Shown here in pieces: positions 33,259 through 45,039 of a stretch of DNA of 64,000 bases. The DNA is from Dugong dugon. Its lineage: Eukaryota > Chordata > Mammalia > Sirenia > Dugongidae. The number at the start of each line of letters is the position of its first letter. The stretch's first letter is position 1. The notes under the pieces were generated by a model. The model saw nothing but the letters and a program-made list of their open reading frames with translations. It was not told the DNA's origin and did no database searches. The translations under genes were made by a program, and so were the position numbers. Location: contig CM057461.1 of NCBI GenBank assembly GCA_030035585.1, forward strand, positions 167,101,624 through 167,165,623, given 5' to 3'.

Positions 33259-33739
33259 TGTCATGGATTGAAATATGTCCCCCCAAAAATGTGTGTATCA
33301 GTTTGGCTGGGCCATGATTCCTGGTATTATGTGATTTTCCTATATGTTGTAAATCCTGCCTCTATGATATTAATGAGGCAGGATGGGTGGCAGCTGTGTT
33401 AGTAAAGTAGGCCTCAGTCTACAAGATTGGATTGTGTCCTGAGGCAATCTCTTGAGATATAAAAGAGAGAAGTGAGCAGAGAGACTGTGGGACCTCATAC
33501 CACCAAAAAAGCAGTGCCAGGAGCAGAGCGTGTCCTTTGGACCCGGGGTCCCTGCACAGAGAAGCTCCCAGTCCAGGGGAACATTGATGAGAAGGCCGAC
33601 AGAGAGAGAGCCTTTCCCTGGAGCTGATACCCTGAATTTGGACTTCTAGCCTACTTTACTGTAAGGAAATAAACTTCTCTTTTGTTAAAACCATTCACTT
33701 GTGGTATTTCTGTTATAGCAGCACTAGATGACTAAGACA
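33259..33739 (+). mobile_element. Solo MaLR/ERVL-type LTR, copy 2
   Basis: A perfect 5 bp target duplication GTGGG lies at 33254-33258 and 33740-33744. The LTR starts TGTCATGGATTG and ends GATGACTAAGACA. A TATA-like 'gagatataaaagagag' is near 33453 and a polyadenylation signal AATAAA at 33668-33673. Same family as the copy at 27993, sharing 'attaatgaggcaggat' and 'acttgtggtatttctgtta'. No viral genes remain. Confidence 0.9.
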
Positions 33740-33744
33740 GTGGG

Positions 33745-33832
33745 TAAGGGGATGGGAAGAAGAGAAGAGGTCTGTACAGTATGGACAGTAAGGGGATGGG
33801 AAGAAGAGAAGAGGTCTGTACGGTATGGACAG
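33745..33832. repeat. 44 bp tandem duplication
   Basis: Two adjacent 44-base units (33745-33788, 33789-33832), beginning 'taaggggatgggaagaagag', differ at one base by my count (acagt versus acggt). It abuts the LTR target duplication. Confidence 0.95.
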
Positions 33833-36449
33833 TAGATATGATGGCTCTGCTCCCAGGCAAAAAAGAACTTACAAGAAAAAGCAGACAGACTGGTACCCCT
33901 TTCTTGGGACTGTCATTTTTCTCATGTGAAAATGAGAACTGAATTTGTAACCATCTCTTCAGACTCACAAAGTTTACCTACATTTTTAATTAGGGTTTTC
34001 CTTGAGAGCTAAGTCTTCTGAGATATACTCTTGGAATGAAGTCATAATCACCTATAGTGTGTGTTTATAATACGCATATAGATACATACCACATACATAT
34101 TTATATATAACATTAGAGTCTGTTACCATGGAAACTATGACAGTACTAACAAATTAAACATTGTGACTCCACTGTAATATGAAATAAAAAATTCAAATGA
34201 AACACCAAGTGTTTGTTTAAGCACAAATAGCATTAGTAATTAAATACACAGAGACAATACAGAAAACCGCAAATTAGTATTTAGAAGCCTTTTCCAGTAT
34301 GAAAGTTGGCTTTGATGTTGTTTTCCCTTTTCCATTGCATCACATGATACACCTTTATAAATTAAGTTTGGCATTGGGTTAACAGGAATAGATCTACTGC
34401 ATTGGAGCCTTCACACACCTGAATACTCAGCTCCCGTTCTAAATGGTCAGACCTCCATAGTCAGTGAGGAAGATCTCATGGCTCTTTTTATTAACCAAAA
34501 TGAGGACTTTTTAAACAAGAAGGCTCAAGTGTGAAGTTGGTCTTACATCCCCTGTTTCATACAGACAACATGTAGAACAACCCCTGGGGTTTTGAATATA
34601 TCAACATCCTTTCGCAATTAACCCTAATAGGACAAGTATAGCATTTTTTTCTCCAAGCAGATATATTCAAAGTTGGAAACTACATGGTGTTTAAACAGAT
34701 CTCATGTTATCAGCTACACCAAATCTCTCCTCTTTATATACAGAGGATTGCACCTCTTTTCACTGTCATGCAACATTAAAATAGAAAGGCATACACAAGG
34801 ATGACACGGATTTGACAAAAAATTAATGATTTGTACATCACTTTAATGCTTCAAATCTGCAATTCATGTATGCTAATTAGCTCATAATGGCTGTTGAAGA
34901 ACAGAACTGTCATCATGCTGCTTTGCAGGTTTCTGGAAGCTCCAATTCAGCACAGACTTGCCTGGCTGGTTGCTGGATTCTGGGCTGTAACATGGCAGAT
35001 CTATGATACCATTTTTTCCCCAACACAATTGTTTCCTGGATGTGGTGCTTTAATCTATCAGAGTTACGATGGCAGATCTCAGATAAGTGATTCCTGGGGG
35101 CTGCAATACATACCAGGAGCAATAGCATAACATCACTATATCTAAATGATTGATTCCTGGGTTTTAGGCTGATAGGCTATACCTCAGAGGGCAGCTGTCA
35201 GCTTCCTAAATGTCTGCAGTTGTATTATGCAGCACGTTTTGAAAATGTATGTTCACCTTTTTTTATTTACAGATAAAAAGGGCTGTTAAAACTTGGAGAG
35301 AAAAACAAAGGGGCCTACAAAAATCAGATATCTTTTCTTACTGTGAAATCATGTATATCTCCCCACTGCAAGAAAAGTAGCTATCAGTCCCTTTTTCTGA
35401 GCTCTGTTTTGGTCGTTTCACTGCTAATGCAGAGACAAAGACTTCACACCCGCGGGAGAGTTTGCAGCAGACAGAGGCTTCACAAACCAAATGGAAATGC
35501 CAGGGCTTGCTGGAAGCTGAGAGATTTGAAAGTAAGTTCCTCTGTGTTTATTGGAGAGCAAACTTATTCTCCCTGATTCCCACAACAGAGTCGTGACCCA
35601 ATGTGTTTCTCATATCACATCTGCAGATCTGTAAACCTAGCTGCTGCGCATGTCCAGAGAGAACACGGCACAGAGAAAACAAGAATCAAATTTGATTTTA
35701 GGTGAAAATATCGGTCAGGTTCCTGAGAGCAGAAGTTTTTGTCTTGAAGAGTCCAGAATTAAGATGCATTTTAATGTAGAAAGAAAAAAGATATTTTCAC
35801 TGGAAAATATGAACTAGAGATCATAATGGAAGAACTGAGCCAGACCAGAGGAGAAAAATATCTCCAAATGTAGTTAAGCTATTAAGAGATTTTAGATAAT
35901 TAGAAATAGCCACTCACTGTACAAATATGCAAAATAATGGTATGATAAAAAGGAAGTCTGAAAGAGCTTGAGCTAATAAGAAATTTTTTTTTTTTTAAGA
36001 GCGTTACTTAAAGATGTTAAGCAAGAATGGAGGGGGCAAAATCTTACTAAGAAGAGTTAGTGCTTAATAACTGTTGAATGAATGAAGGATGCTATTCAAA
36101 TAATGTGGTGACATAAAATGATATTCCAACCTAGAGGCTGCAAATGACTCTTCAGCCAGCAACAGGAAAATTCATGTTCACAGTAACGACAATATTATCC
36201 ACATTGACCTTTGAACACCACTTTTTCTTGTGAAGGAGACCAAACCACGAACTTGAAGCTCCTTCCGATGCTTGGGTTATTCAGATTTACAGATTTATAG
36301 TTATGTTTTGAACTTGGTGCTGCCATTTGAAAGTATAAGGGTAGAGCTTCAATGTACGATGAAATAGTCATCTTGGAATTTATTAGATGTTTGTCATGTT
36401 TCATTTCCTTGACAATTTGCTATTGATCTCTGTGCTGTCAATTTATTTT
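33833..36449. other. Repeat-poor AT-rich interval, candidate conserved noncoding DNA
   Basis: About 2.6 kb with no repeat I recognise apart from short A/T runs. It includes homeodomain-type sites, notably the 10-base palindrome GCTAATTAGC at 34872-34881, and 'caattaaccctaat' near 34616. A 78-codon frame (34894-35130 plus) opposed by a 71-codon minus frame shows no domain. No splice-flanked exon is evident. Confidence 0.4.
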
Positions 36450-37465
36450 TTAAAACAGCTTTATTGAGATATAATTCACACATCATAAAATTCATCCATT
36501 TAAAGTGTATAATTCAGTGGTTTTTAGTATATTCACAGAGATGTGCAACCATCAGCACAATCTAATTTTAGAACATTTTTTATCACCCCAAAAAGAAACC
36601 TAATCATTCCCCATCTCCTCATCCCATCTGTCTCCTACCCCTCCTTCCCTACATCACTAATCCACTTTCTAGCTCCATAGATTTGCTTATTTTAGATTTT
36701 TATATAAATGGAATCATACAATATATGATGTTTTGTGACTGACCTCTTACACTTAGGGTTATGTTTTCAAAGTTAATCTATATCGTAGCATATATTAATT
36801 AATGCCTAATTCCATTTTATAGTAAAATAACATTTTACTGTATGGATATACCATACATAGTTTATTTATGCATTCATCAGCTGATAGACATATGAGTAGT
36901 TTCCATTTTTTGCCTATTATGAATAACGCTGTAAGGAACATTCATATACAAGGTTTTGGTGTGTACTCATGTTTTCGTTTCTCTTGGGCATATACCTAGG
37001 AGTGGAATTGCTGGATATGATGGTAACTCTTTGTTTAACCACTGCACCACAAGGGATCCTGTTTAAATTTTGAAGAATTGACAAATTGTCTTCCAGAGTG
37101 GTTGCAACCATTTTACATCCCCACCAGCAATGCAGGAGGGTTCTAATTAGTCCACATTCCAGGCAACTCTTGTTATTGTCTGTCTTTTTGATTATAGGCA
37201 TCCTAATAGGTATAAAGTGGCATTTCATTGTGGTTTTAACTTGAATTTTCCTAATTACTAATATTGTTTGGCATCTTTTCATGGGCTTATTGACCATTCA
37301 TTCATCTTTCTTTATGAAATGTAGTTGAAATCTCTTGCATATTTCTTTATTGGGTTTTTTAAAAAATTATTATTGAGTTCTAGGAGTTCTTGATATATCC
37401 TGGATACAAATCTATTGTCAAATATAATAAATACAAATATTTGCTTCTGTTCTGTGGCTTTTATC
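36450..37465 (-). repeat. Old L1 LINE, 3' UTR and end of ORF2, minus strand
   Basis: The plus strand shows the classic reverse L1M 3' end: 'agctttattgagatataatt', 'gtgcaaccatcagcacaatc', and 'atcaccccaaaaagaaacc'. ORF2 C-terminal sequence follows ('gcatatacctaggagtggaa', 'ttgcaaccattttacatccc'). Heavily mutated. Confidence 0.85.
37039..37059 (-). mobile_element. Head-only AfroSINE fragment inside old L1
   Basis: Reverse complement 'ggatcccttgtggtgcagtg' matches the first ~21 bases of AfroSINE with two mismatches, and the match runs into the flank (ttaa). TGTTTAA repeats flank it at 37032-37038 and 37060-37066; L1 sequence continues on both sides. The middle and tail of the SINE are absent. 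Confidence 0.55.
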
Positions 37466-39285
37466 ATTTTTTTTAATAGCTTTATTGAAGTAACATTTAC
37501 ATACAATAAACTATACATGTTTAAAATATACAGTTTGGTAAGTTTGACATAGGTATACATCCATGAAATAATGCAATCAAGATAATAAACATATCCATCT
37601 TCACTCAAAGTTTTTTTGAGCCTCTTTTGAATACCTCCCTACTCTCTTCCTTTTCTATCTTCAGGCAACCATTAATCAGCTCTGTGCCACTATAAATCAC
37701 TTTGCATTTCCTGTAATTTTATATAAGTGAAATCATATAGTATGTCCTCTCTTATCTGGTTTCTTTCACTAGCATAATTATTTTCAGATGCATCCAGATT
37801 GTCTATGTAACCACACTTCTTTTGTTTTTATTACTGAGTAGTATTCCATTGTATAAACACATCACAATTTATTTACCTACTGGTGAGCATTTAGGTAGTC
37901 TTCAGATTTGGGCTATTAAGGATAAAGCTGTATCTTTTTAATTTTAGACATTCTAATAGGTATGTAATTACATCTCATTGTGGTTTTAATTTACATTTCC
38001 TTAATGACTAATGATGCTCAAGATCTTCTTGTGTCTTTCTTTTCGCTATTTGTACCTCTTCTTTGGTGAAGTAAATGTTCATATCTTTTGCTCATTTTTT
38101 GCTAGAGTTGTTTGTTCTCTTATTATTGAGTTTTGAGAGTTGTCTCTTTATATACTGGATACAGTCATTTATCAGACACATAAGTTGCAAATATTTTCTT
38201 CTACTCTAAGTCTTCTCTTTTTGTTCTCTTAGCACTATTTTTCAAAGGGCAGAAGTTCTTAATTTTAATGAAGTTTGGTATATATACTGTTTTTAGTATC
38301 TTTCTTCTTTCTCTGATCAGTTAGCTAGAAGTTTATCTGCTGATCTTCTCATAGAACAGATTTTGTTTTCATTAATTTTATTCAGCTTTTGTTTTGTTTT
38401 ATATTTCATTAATTTCTGCTCTGGTCTTTATTATTTCCTTTCTCCTTCTTACTTTACATTTCATTTGCTGTCCTTTTTCTACTTCTTAAGATGGACTCTG
38501 AAGTAATTGACTTGAGACTTTTCTTCTTTTCTAATATGAGTTTGACGCAATGTATTTCCCTCTTTGTGCTGCTTTGTTATCTCACATATTGGGAAATGTT
38601 TGACTTATGGGTTTATGGTTTTCATCAAATACGGAAATTTTTCTAGCATTATTTCTTTAAATATTTTTTCAATTTCTCTTCCCCTTTTGGAGGACTCTAA
38701 TTACATGTATATTTGATGTTTGAAGTTGCTCCCCTCTCACTGATGCTCTGTTCATTTTCTTTTTCCCCCTGTTTTTCATTTTAAATAGTTCTATTTGCGA
38801 TGTCTTTAAGTTCACTAATCTTTTTTTCTCCAGTGCTTAATCTGCTGTATTTTTCATCTCAGATATTATAGTTTTCCTATCTAGAAGGTCAGCATGGGTG
38901 TTTTTATGTCTTCCATGTCTCTAGTCATCATGTGCAATCTTCCCTGTAGTATTTTGAACTTACAGGAATACTGTTATAATAACTACTTTAATGTGCCGTC
39001 TACTGAGTCTATCATCTATGTAATTCCTAGGTCAAGTCCAACTGATTGTTTTTCTCCCCATTATAGGTCATACTTTCCTGCTTCTTTGTATGCCTGTTAA
39101 TTTCCAAATGAATATCAGATATTGTGACTTTTACTTTTGGGGCATGAATATTTTTACGTTGCTGTCAATATTCTTGAGTTTTGTTCTGGGAGGCAGTTGA
39201 GCTACTTACAATTTGATTCTTTCAGGACTTGCATTTGAGCCTTGTTATGTGGGACTAGAGCTCACAGTCATGTAAAGGATATTAT
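37466..39285 (-). repeat. Second old L1/HAL1-like LINE, minus strand
   Basis: A new 3' end starts at 'ttttttttaatagctttatt' (37470) and 'gacataggtatacatccatg'. ORF2-type sequence follows to about 38460. ORF1/HAL1-like blocks come next ('gactctaattacatgtatat' near 38694, 'tagtattttgaacttacagg' near 38947, 'ggtcatactttcctgcttct' near 39067). An internal deletion of ORF2 is likely. Confidence 0.7.
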
Positions 39286-39419
39286 CAGACTCACATGAAG
39301 TTTACAAATAAAATTTTGTGGTAAAAGAAGGGTCCTGTGGTATATTGAAACCAGTGGGGAAAGAATGTGTAAGTATAGAAACAGCCAACAGCCTCTGGTT
39401 TGAAAATGGAAAAAGGTAT

Positions 39420-39930
39420 TGTATTAGGCTTCTACCTAATGGTCCCCAAAGATGTCCAAGTTCTAATCATGGAAATCTGTGAATATGTTACATCACATAA
39501 CATAAGAAACTTTGCAGATGTAGTTAAGGATCTTGTAATGGGGAGATTATCTTGGGTTATCTGGGTGGGTTCAATGTAATCACGAGGGTCCTTATAAGGA
39601 AAAGAGGAGAAGAAGGACAGGAGAGTCAGAGAAGGAAATGTGACAACAGAAGCAGAGGTTGGAATGATGATATCACTAGTTAGAAGGGGACCATGAGCCT
39701 GGGATTGCAGGCAACATCAGAAACTGGAAAAGGCAAGGAAATTTCTCCTGGAGAGTTGAGAAGGAATGCAGCCCTGCCAACACCTTGATTTTTGCCCAGT
39801 GAGACACATTTTGGACTTCTGCCCTCCAGAACAATAACATAATAAATTGGTATTGTTTTAAGCCACTAAGGTCTGTGAAGAATACACAGTTTGTGGTAAT
39901 TTGTTAGAGCAGAAATAGGAAACTGATACA
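39420..39930 (+). mobile_element. MLT1-like MaLR LTR
   Basis: 'gtccccaaagatgtccaagt', 'gcagatgtagttaaggatct', 'ggttcaatgtaatcacgagg', 'gtccttataaggaaaagagg', 'gaagcagaggttggaatgat', 'ttaagccactaaggtctgtg', and the end 'aaactgataca' give a full-length MaLR-type LTR from TG to CA. The 5 bp duplication is not preserved (ggtat versus catat). Confidence 0.8.
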
Positions 39931-42900
39931 CATATGGAATAAAAGGGCTGCTTTTTGCACCAGTACAAACAGAGAGGTTGCTAGGAGAGTAAGCTTCCCA
40001 GGTGGAGGTTTCTTCCTACATCATAGTTTACCTGCTGGTCTATGAAGGACTAAATTCAAAGTACACATCACTTTCTGTCAGCCTCCATTGCTAGAGTAAA
40101 TGGCAGGCTCAGTATGTTGGGTAGTTCCTAGGCAGGTGCCTGCAGCAACACTGTGAATCAGTAGGTTATCCCCATGCCCACACCCACCCACTTCCAGAGT
40201 AAATCCCAATTATACAAGGGCTGGAGGGAGGCAATGACTTTACAAAACCAGTAATAAGAAATTTTACATTTTATCACTCTTTAAATGGAACAACCTTTCC
40301 TCCCTGTACATAATTTAAACCTATTCTTCTAACTTCCTACCTATTTCAGACACATGGGCCTGAACATTCAAAAATAAGGGACTAGTTATATATGACTCTC
40401 TTGACCATATTTCCCTTCAGCTTACTTTGCTTTTGCTTGAAGTAATTTTCTAGTATTTATAAGTGAAGTTCTTGTCATCATCTCATTTGTGGCCACCTGA
40501 GGTTAAGTCAAAATATTTCTTTAGTAATGAAAATTCCTTAATAACCAGCGTAACTTGTCTGTGTAGAGACTCCAAGTAAACTCAAGTCCATTGCCCAAAA
40601 AACTGCAATAGATAGCCAGCAGCAGATGAGATGCTATGCAGAGAGCTGAGCAGTCAGTCTCATTCCTGCCCCGGTGGGAATAGAGCCAGAGGGTACATGG
40701 CTGTCACTTTGGGTCATAAGAGTTTTCTCTGCACGTGAGGATGTGCACAGACAGGCAATAAGCTGAACGTGCACATGCATTGTGTTGGATGAGAACTTTG
40801 CTCCTGGCTAAATAACAGGGCGCATTGTTGAAGCTAATCCTGACTCACTTGGCTTCTCTGCGAGAAACGAATAATGCTCCAGCAACCTCATATGTCCAGG
40901 CTTCATGCTGTAAATCCAGGCAAGGCTAAGTGGAGACAACGGGTTTAACTATTGCTCCACCTTCTTTTTTTTTTTTTGGACTTCTTTATAAGGTCCTTAG
41001 GAAGCAAGTCAAGACAGTATTTCAAAGCAGACCAGATGAGACACGAGGAAGTACATGGGCAGAATTAGGTTTATAGTGTCCTAAATCTGATTGGCTATTT
41101 ATTTTATTTACCAGATAGGTAATGACTCCACATCCAGACTTTGTTTACATAGGATCAAAAGAAGCATAAGTTAAAAAAAAAAAAAAAAATTAATTTCTTC
41201 TTTCTTGACTACATGACATCAAGATATTGGTTTGGCTTATTTTCTCTATTTTTATCTCAGTTAATTGGAAACATTCACTCACTTGACTTATCTAAGAAAG
41301 TTTCTATTTTGAAACGTGTTCAAAGCATAATTGTATTGTGTCCTTAATTTAAACACACACGTATAAGGTTGCTATGAGTCGGAATCAACTCAATGGCAAT
41401 GGATTTAGTTTGTTTTTTATACCTTCTTTATCTCTCCTAGTATCTTCTGACCTGGGAGATTTCCAATATGGCAGAGTTTAAAACAATGCTAGTATAATTG
41501 AGTTGTAAGTATTCTAATATTTTATGCTATCATCTGGGTCTCAGAATAGTGATATCAGGTTCTCCATTTGTGGAGTTGCCAAAGAAATGGTAATGCTGAA
41601 GTTGGGAGTAGAGTTTGAAGAATTCTGGTTTGGAGGAACCGTGCAGGAGCATAAATCTCTTAGAAGCTTGCTGAGCTGGAGAATGCATGCTGATTCATGT
41701 GAATTGTGGAGTTTGCAAGGCAAGTAAGAACACTTTTAAAGTAGGAGGAGTTCAAGGGAGTTGTACCTAGGTATTGGGTGATTAGGCAAAGAGAATTTAA
41801 TGTAGGAAATCTCTATGACAGAACTGATGAATAACTGAGTCTTGGTTCAGGTAGTTTTTTAGAACAATTTTGACTTCGGACTAGGAAATCCAGGTAAAAT
41901 GGGCCCTCCTTAATGGCTACCATGCTATAAAAGAAATGCTCCTGACTTAAATTTGGAAATCAAACTAAAAAATTAATGTTCTAAATTTAAGCCATATGCA
42001 TGCAAGTGGCCTCAGTGCTATTAATTTATTCAACAAATGAATAGATCAAGAGGTAGTCATTCAAATAGAACAAGGGGATATTATGAAACTCCAGGTAAGT
42101 CCAGGCAAAGTGGAATCCAAAAACACTGAAAATAAGAGGCAAAAACTATGTATATGGGGCCAGGGCTCTTGCGGACCCTCTGCTATGGCGCCCCCAGGAC
42201 ACCTTTCTCATGCTGCTTTTACATTATCCACCCAGTTTGAAAACAAAATCCAGCTAGAGATTGGGAGCAGACTACTTCCCCCACCTCTCCTGCAGGTTCC
42301 ATAAATACATGCAACTTCTTCATTTAGTTCAGGCTCATTACCAGTCAAGCAAGCCACACAATTCAGTTCCTTTAATCATTTTTCTCATTATTTTTCATTT
42401 TCTGTTTAGTTGTCTCATATTTCTTCACTTCTGTCAACCAGTCCCTTGGTTATAGATTTTTCTTGTCATTCTTCTTGGAAAAACAAAACTAAATAGCATA
42501 ATTTGTATTGCATGTATGAAAGATGTGACTTTTTAAGGGGGAAAAAGTTGCTATCAATTGCTGATTCACATTGTAAACATCTCCAATTTCTTTGAGTGTA
42601 TTGATTTGCTCCCTTCATGGGGCCCATAGGAGGTCTGACTGTCAAGAAATGGTGACTTACCCATGACTTAGGCAGAACAATCTCGATTGGGGGGATTAAT
42701 GGCTAAGATTAAGTCCATATCGCACCACTTTGTGATGTGGAGAGAAGCAATTCCCAGCTAAGACTCCACCAAACTGGACATCTATATTTAAAATTTTAAA
42801 CCTAGGATTTTAAACAGGTGGGAATTTGATTCTAAAAAATTGATAACTCTGTTTGAAATATATCTCTAATCCAGCAGCTCTTGATGTTTGAGGATGGCTT

Positions 42901-43014
42901 TCCTCTGCAGAACCTAAACCTAGTTCTTGAACTCAACACCACACCAACACCCTGCCCCAGCATCGAGAGATTACACTACTAAATTTGGTTCAAGTTTAAA
43001 ATCTGGTTTTTGAG
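39931..43014. other. Mostly unassigned sequence
   Basis: No gene seen. T run at 40969-40978, A run at 41174-41190, and an AfroSINE tail scrap are the only clear items. 42580-42790 looks unique and could be conserved, but I have no evidence. Confidence 0.45.
41363..41417 (+). mobile_element. AfroSINE tail-only fragment
   Basis: 'ataaggttgctatgagtcgg', 'aatcaactcaatggcaatgg', and 'atttagtttgttttttat' are the last ~55 bases of AfroSINE, a strongly 5'-truncated copy. Confidence 0.85.
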
Positions 43015-43200
43015 GCGGAGAAATGGTATTATGAGGTGGTTAAAATCTGAGCTTTAGATGGAGTTTGATCTGTGCTTTTAAGTGCAAACACTATTAAACT
43101 TTGTTATGTGATCTGTGTGGTAATAGGGTTGTTGTAAGGATTAAATGAGAAAATATATGTAAGTGCTAGGCACACAGTAACTCTCTTAAATATCATATGA
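43015..43200 (+). repeat. MIR fragment
   Basis: 'aaaatctgagctttagatgg', 'gttatgtgatctgtgtgg', 'tagggttgttgtaaggatta', and 'agtgctaggcacacagtaac' are MIR blocks with an internal gap. Confidence 0.7.
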
Positions 43201-43236
43201 ATTTTAGCACAATTTTACCACAACTGGGGTGTATTT

Positions 43237-43404
43237 GGAAACCCTGGTGGCATAATGGTTAAGTGCTACAGCTGCTAATCAAAAGGTTGGCAGTTCAAAT
43301 CCACCGGGCACTTCTTGAAAACTCTAAGAGGCAGTTCTACTCTGTCTTGTAGGGTCTCTATGAGTCAGAATCCACTCGACGGCAATGGGTTTGGTTTGGT
43401 TTTT
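43237..43404 (+). mobile_element. AfroSINE, short form
   Basis: Target duplication GGGGTGTATTT (43226-43236) and GGAGTGTATTT (43405-43415). Tail has 'ccactcgacggcaatgggtt'. Confidence 0.95.
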
Positions 43405-43415
43405 GGAGTGTATTT

Positions 43416-43912
43416 ACTTCACCACACAGTGTGGGGGGTAATCCGTTCCTTTTCTCCTTTTGGAGTCATTTATGAATTCTATGGTTTAAGCAGTTCAGAA
43501 AAATTGGGGTGAGGCCACAGCACCCCTTCCTGGCTCACGTTTCACTTGAGGCACACGACTCTGCTATCTCTGTGCCAATCTTGAGCTGTGAGGCTCTTGG
43601 CTGAGGTTCTCAACTGTGGCATGCAGCGTCCAGTCCCTGCAGGTACGCAGGCAGCTATCCCTATTTGAGTTCCTCCCATCCTGGTGCATGCACCAGACCC
43701 TCCAAAAGCCTGAAACAGCCCAGTTTCCCAGCCTTTGGACTAAATCCTTTCAATCCCAAGAAACACCTTTAGGCAAACATCTTTAGCCCCATGGCTTCAG
43801 GAACCTAGACTTTGGAGAATGAAAGCGTCTCAATTCTCTCCTGGCTCCAGGGAAGCTTAGACCAATGGACACAAACCCCTGGTCATCCTTCCAAGAGGGA
43901 GAAAGAGAAAAC
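43416..43912. other. Unassigned sequence
   Basis: C/T-rich unique DNA; no gene or named repeat. Confidence 0.45.
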
Positions 43913-43920
43913 ATTTCTTT

Positions 43921-44139
43921 TTCTTCCTTGGGAGTCCATGGGTGGTGCAAATGGTTAAAGCACTCAGCTGCTAATGAAAAGGTTGGTGATTCATGTTCAC
44001 CCACAGGCACCTTGGAAGAAAGGTCTGGTTATCCACTTCCAAAAAATCAGCCTATGGAGCACAGTTCTACTCTGACACACATAGGGCTACTATGAGCCAG
44101 AGTCGACTCAACAGCAACCGATTGGTTTTCTTTTTTTAT
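43921..44139 (+). mobile_element. AfroSINE, diverged long form
   Basis: 'ggtggtgcaaatggttaaag' head and 'gctactatgagccagagtcg' tail. ATTTCTTT at 43913-43920 and 44140-44147 is the probable duplication. The middle is strongly diverged. It faces the next copy in inverted orientation. Confidence 0.85.
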
Positions 44140-44153
44140 ATTTCTTTAAAGGG

Positions 44154-44349
44154 ACTGTTGTTAGTTGCTGTCTCATCAATTTTGACTCATAGTGATCCCA
44201 TATGAGAGTTGAACTGCCCCATAGCTTTTTTTTTTGGCTGTAATCTTTATGGAAGCAGATTGCTGGGCCTTTTTCCTGTGGAGTGGCTGATTGGGTTCAA
44301 ACCTCTAACCTTCTGGTTAGCAACTGAGCACTTGCACTACCAGGGCTCC
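44154..44349 (-). mobile_element. AfroSINE with RTE-type tail, minus strand
   Basis: Tail complement 'gactgttgttagttgctgtc' is RTE-like. Head complement 'gcactaccagggctcc' is at the right. CTTTAAAGGG (44144-44153) and TTTCAAAGGG (44350-44359) look like the duplication. A T10 run interrupts the middle near 44226. Confidence 0.88.
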
Positions 44350-44554
44350 TTTCAAAGGGCTTAACATCAGAGAAAAGACAAATGGATTAATTTCTTGTCT
44401 TGCCACACTAGCATTCCAGCCTTCAATGGAGAGGCAGCACTGCAAAGTATTTTTTTAAATATATCAGAATGCAAACTTGGGACAAACTCATATGAAAAAA
44501 TTATCCTTTGTTATTCTGAAATTCAAATTTAACTGGTGTCCTGTATTTTTATTA

Positions 44555-44755
44555 GCTAAATCTGGCAACTTTATCTTGGACAAGCTCTTAACCTCCCTGG
44601 GCCTCAGTTTACTCATCTACAAAACAGAGTTAAAAATATTATTATCCTCTGAGCATCTATCTCCCAGAATTGCTATGGGGATTAATTGAGATAATATTTG
44701 CAAAATGTTTAGAACAGGACTTCTCAGACACTGCACACTAATAAATGATTGCTAA
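44555..44755 (+). repeat. MIR fragment
   Basis: 'ttggacaagctcttaacctc', 'cctgggcctcagtttactca', 'tctacaaaacagag', 'attgctatggggattaattg', and 'agataatatttgcaaaatg' are in MIR order. Confidence 0.8.
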
Positions 44756-45039
44756 CCAAAGAAACAATCCAACCAGTCTTTTTTTAAGCTGTCTATATAT
44801 GCTTTAGAAAACAACTATGCTTTGTTCTAAAAAAACACAATGTTTACAGTCTCTGAGAAAAGCTAGAGAATAATGGACTGAGTTCTTTTCTGGGTTCAAA
44901 GACTTTGATTATTTTCTCAGTCTCCCTTTCCCCATCCTGCAATAGCACTAGCTGTAGATTTAGATGATAATTTACATTCTAGCCCCATTCCTTTCTTCCT
45001 GTTACCTCAATATCAGCCCAGAATGGAGTCTACACTGCA

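Noticed and set aside
35343..35576. 77-codon plus frame in the repeat-poor interval
   Set aside because: Short, no domain, and no flanking signals; conservation would be needed before calling an exon.
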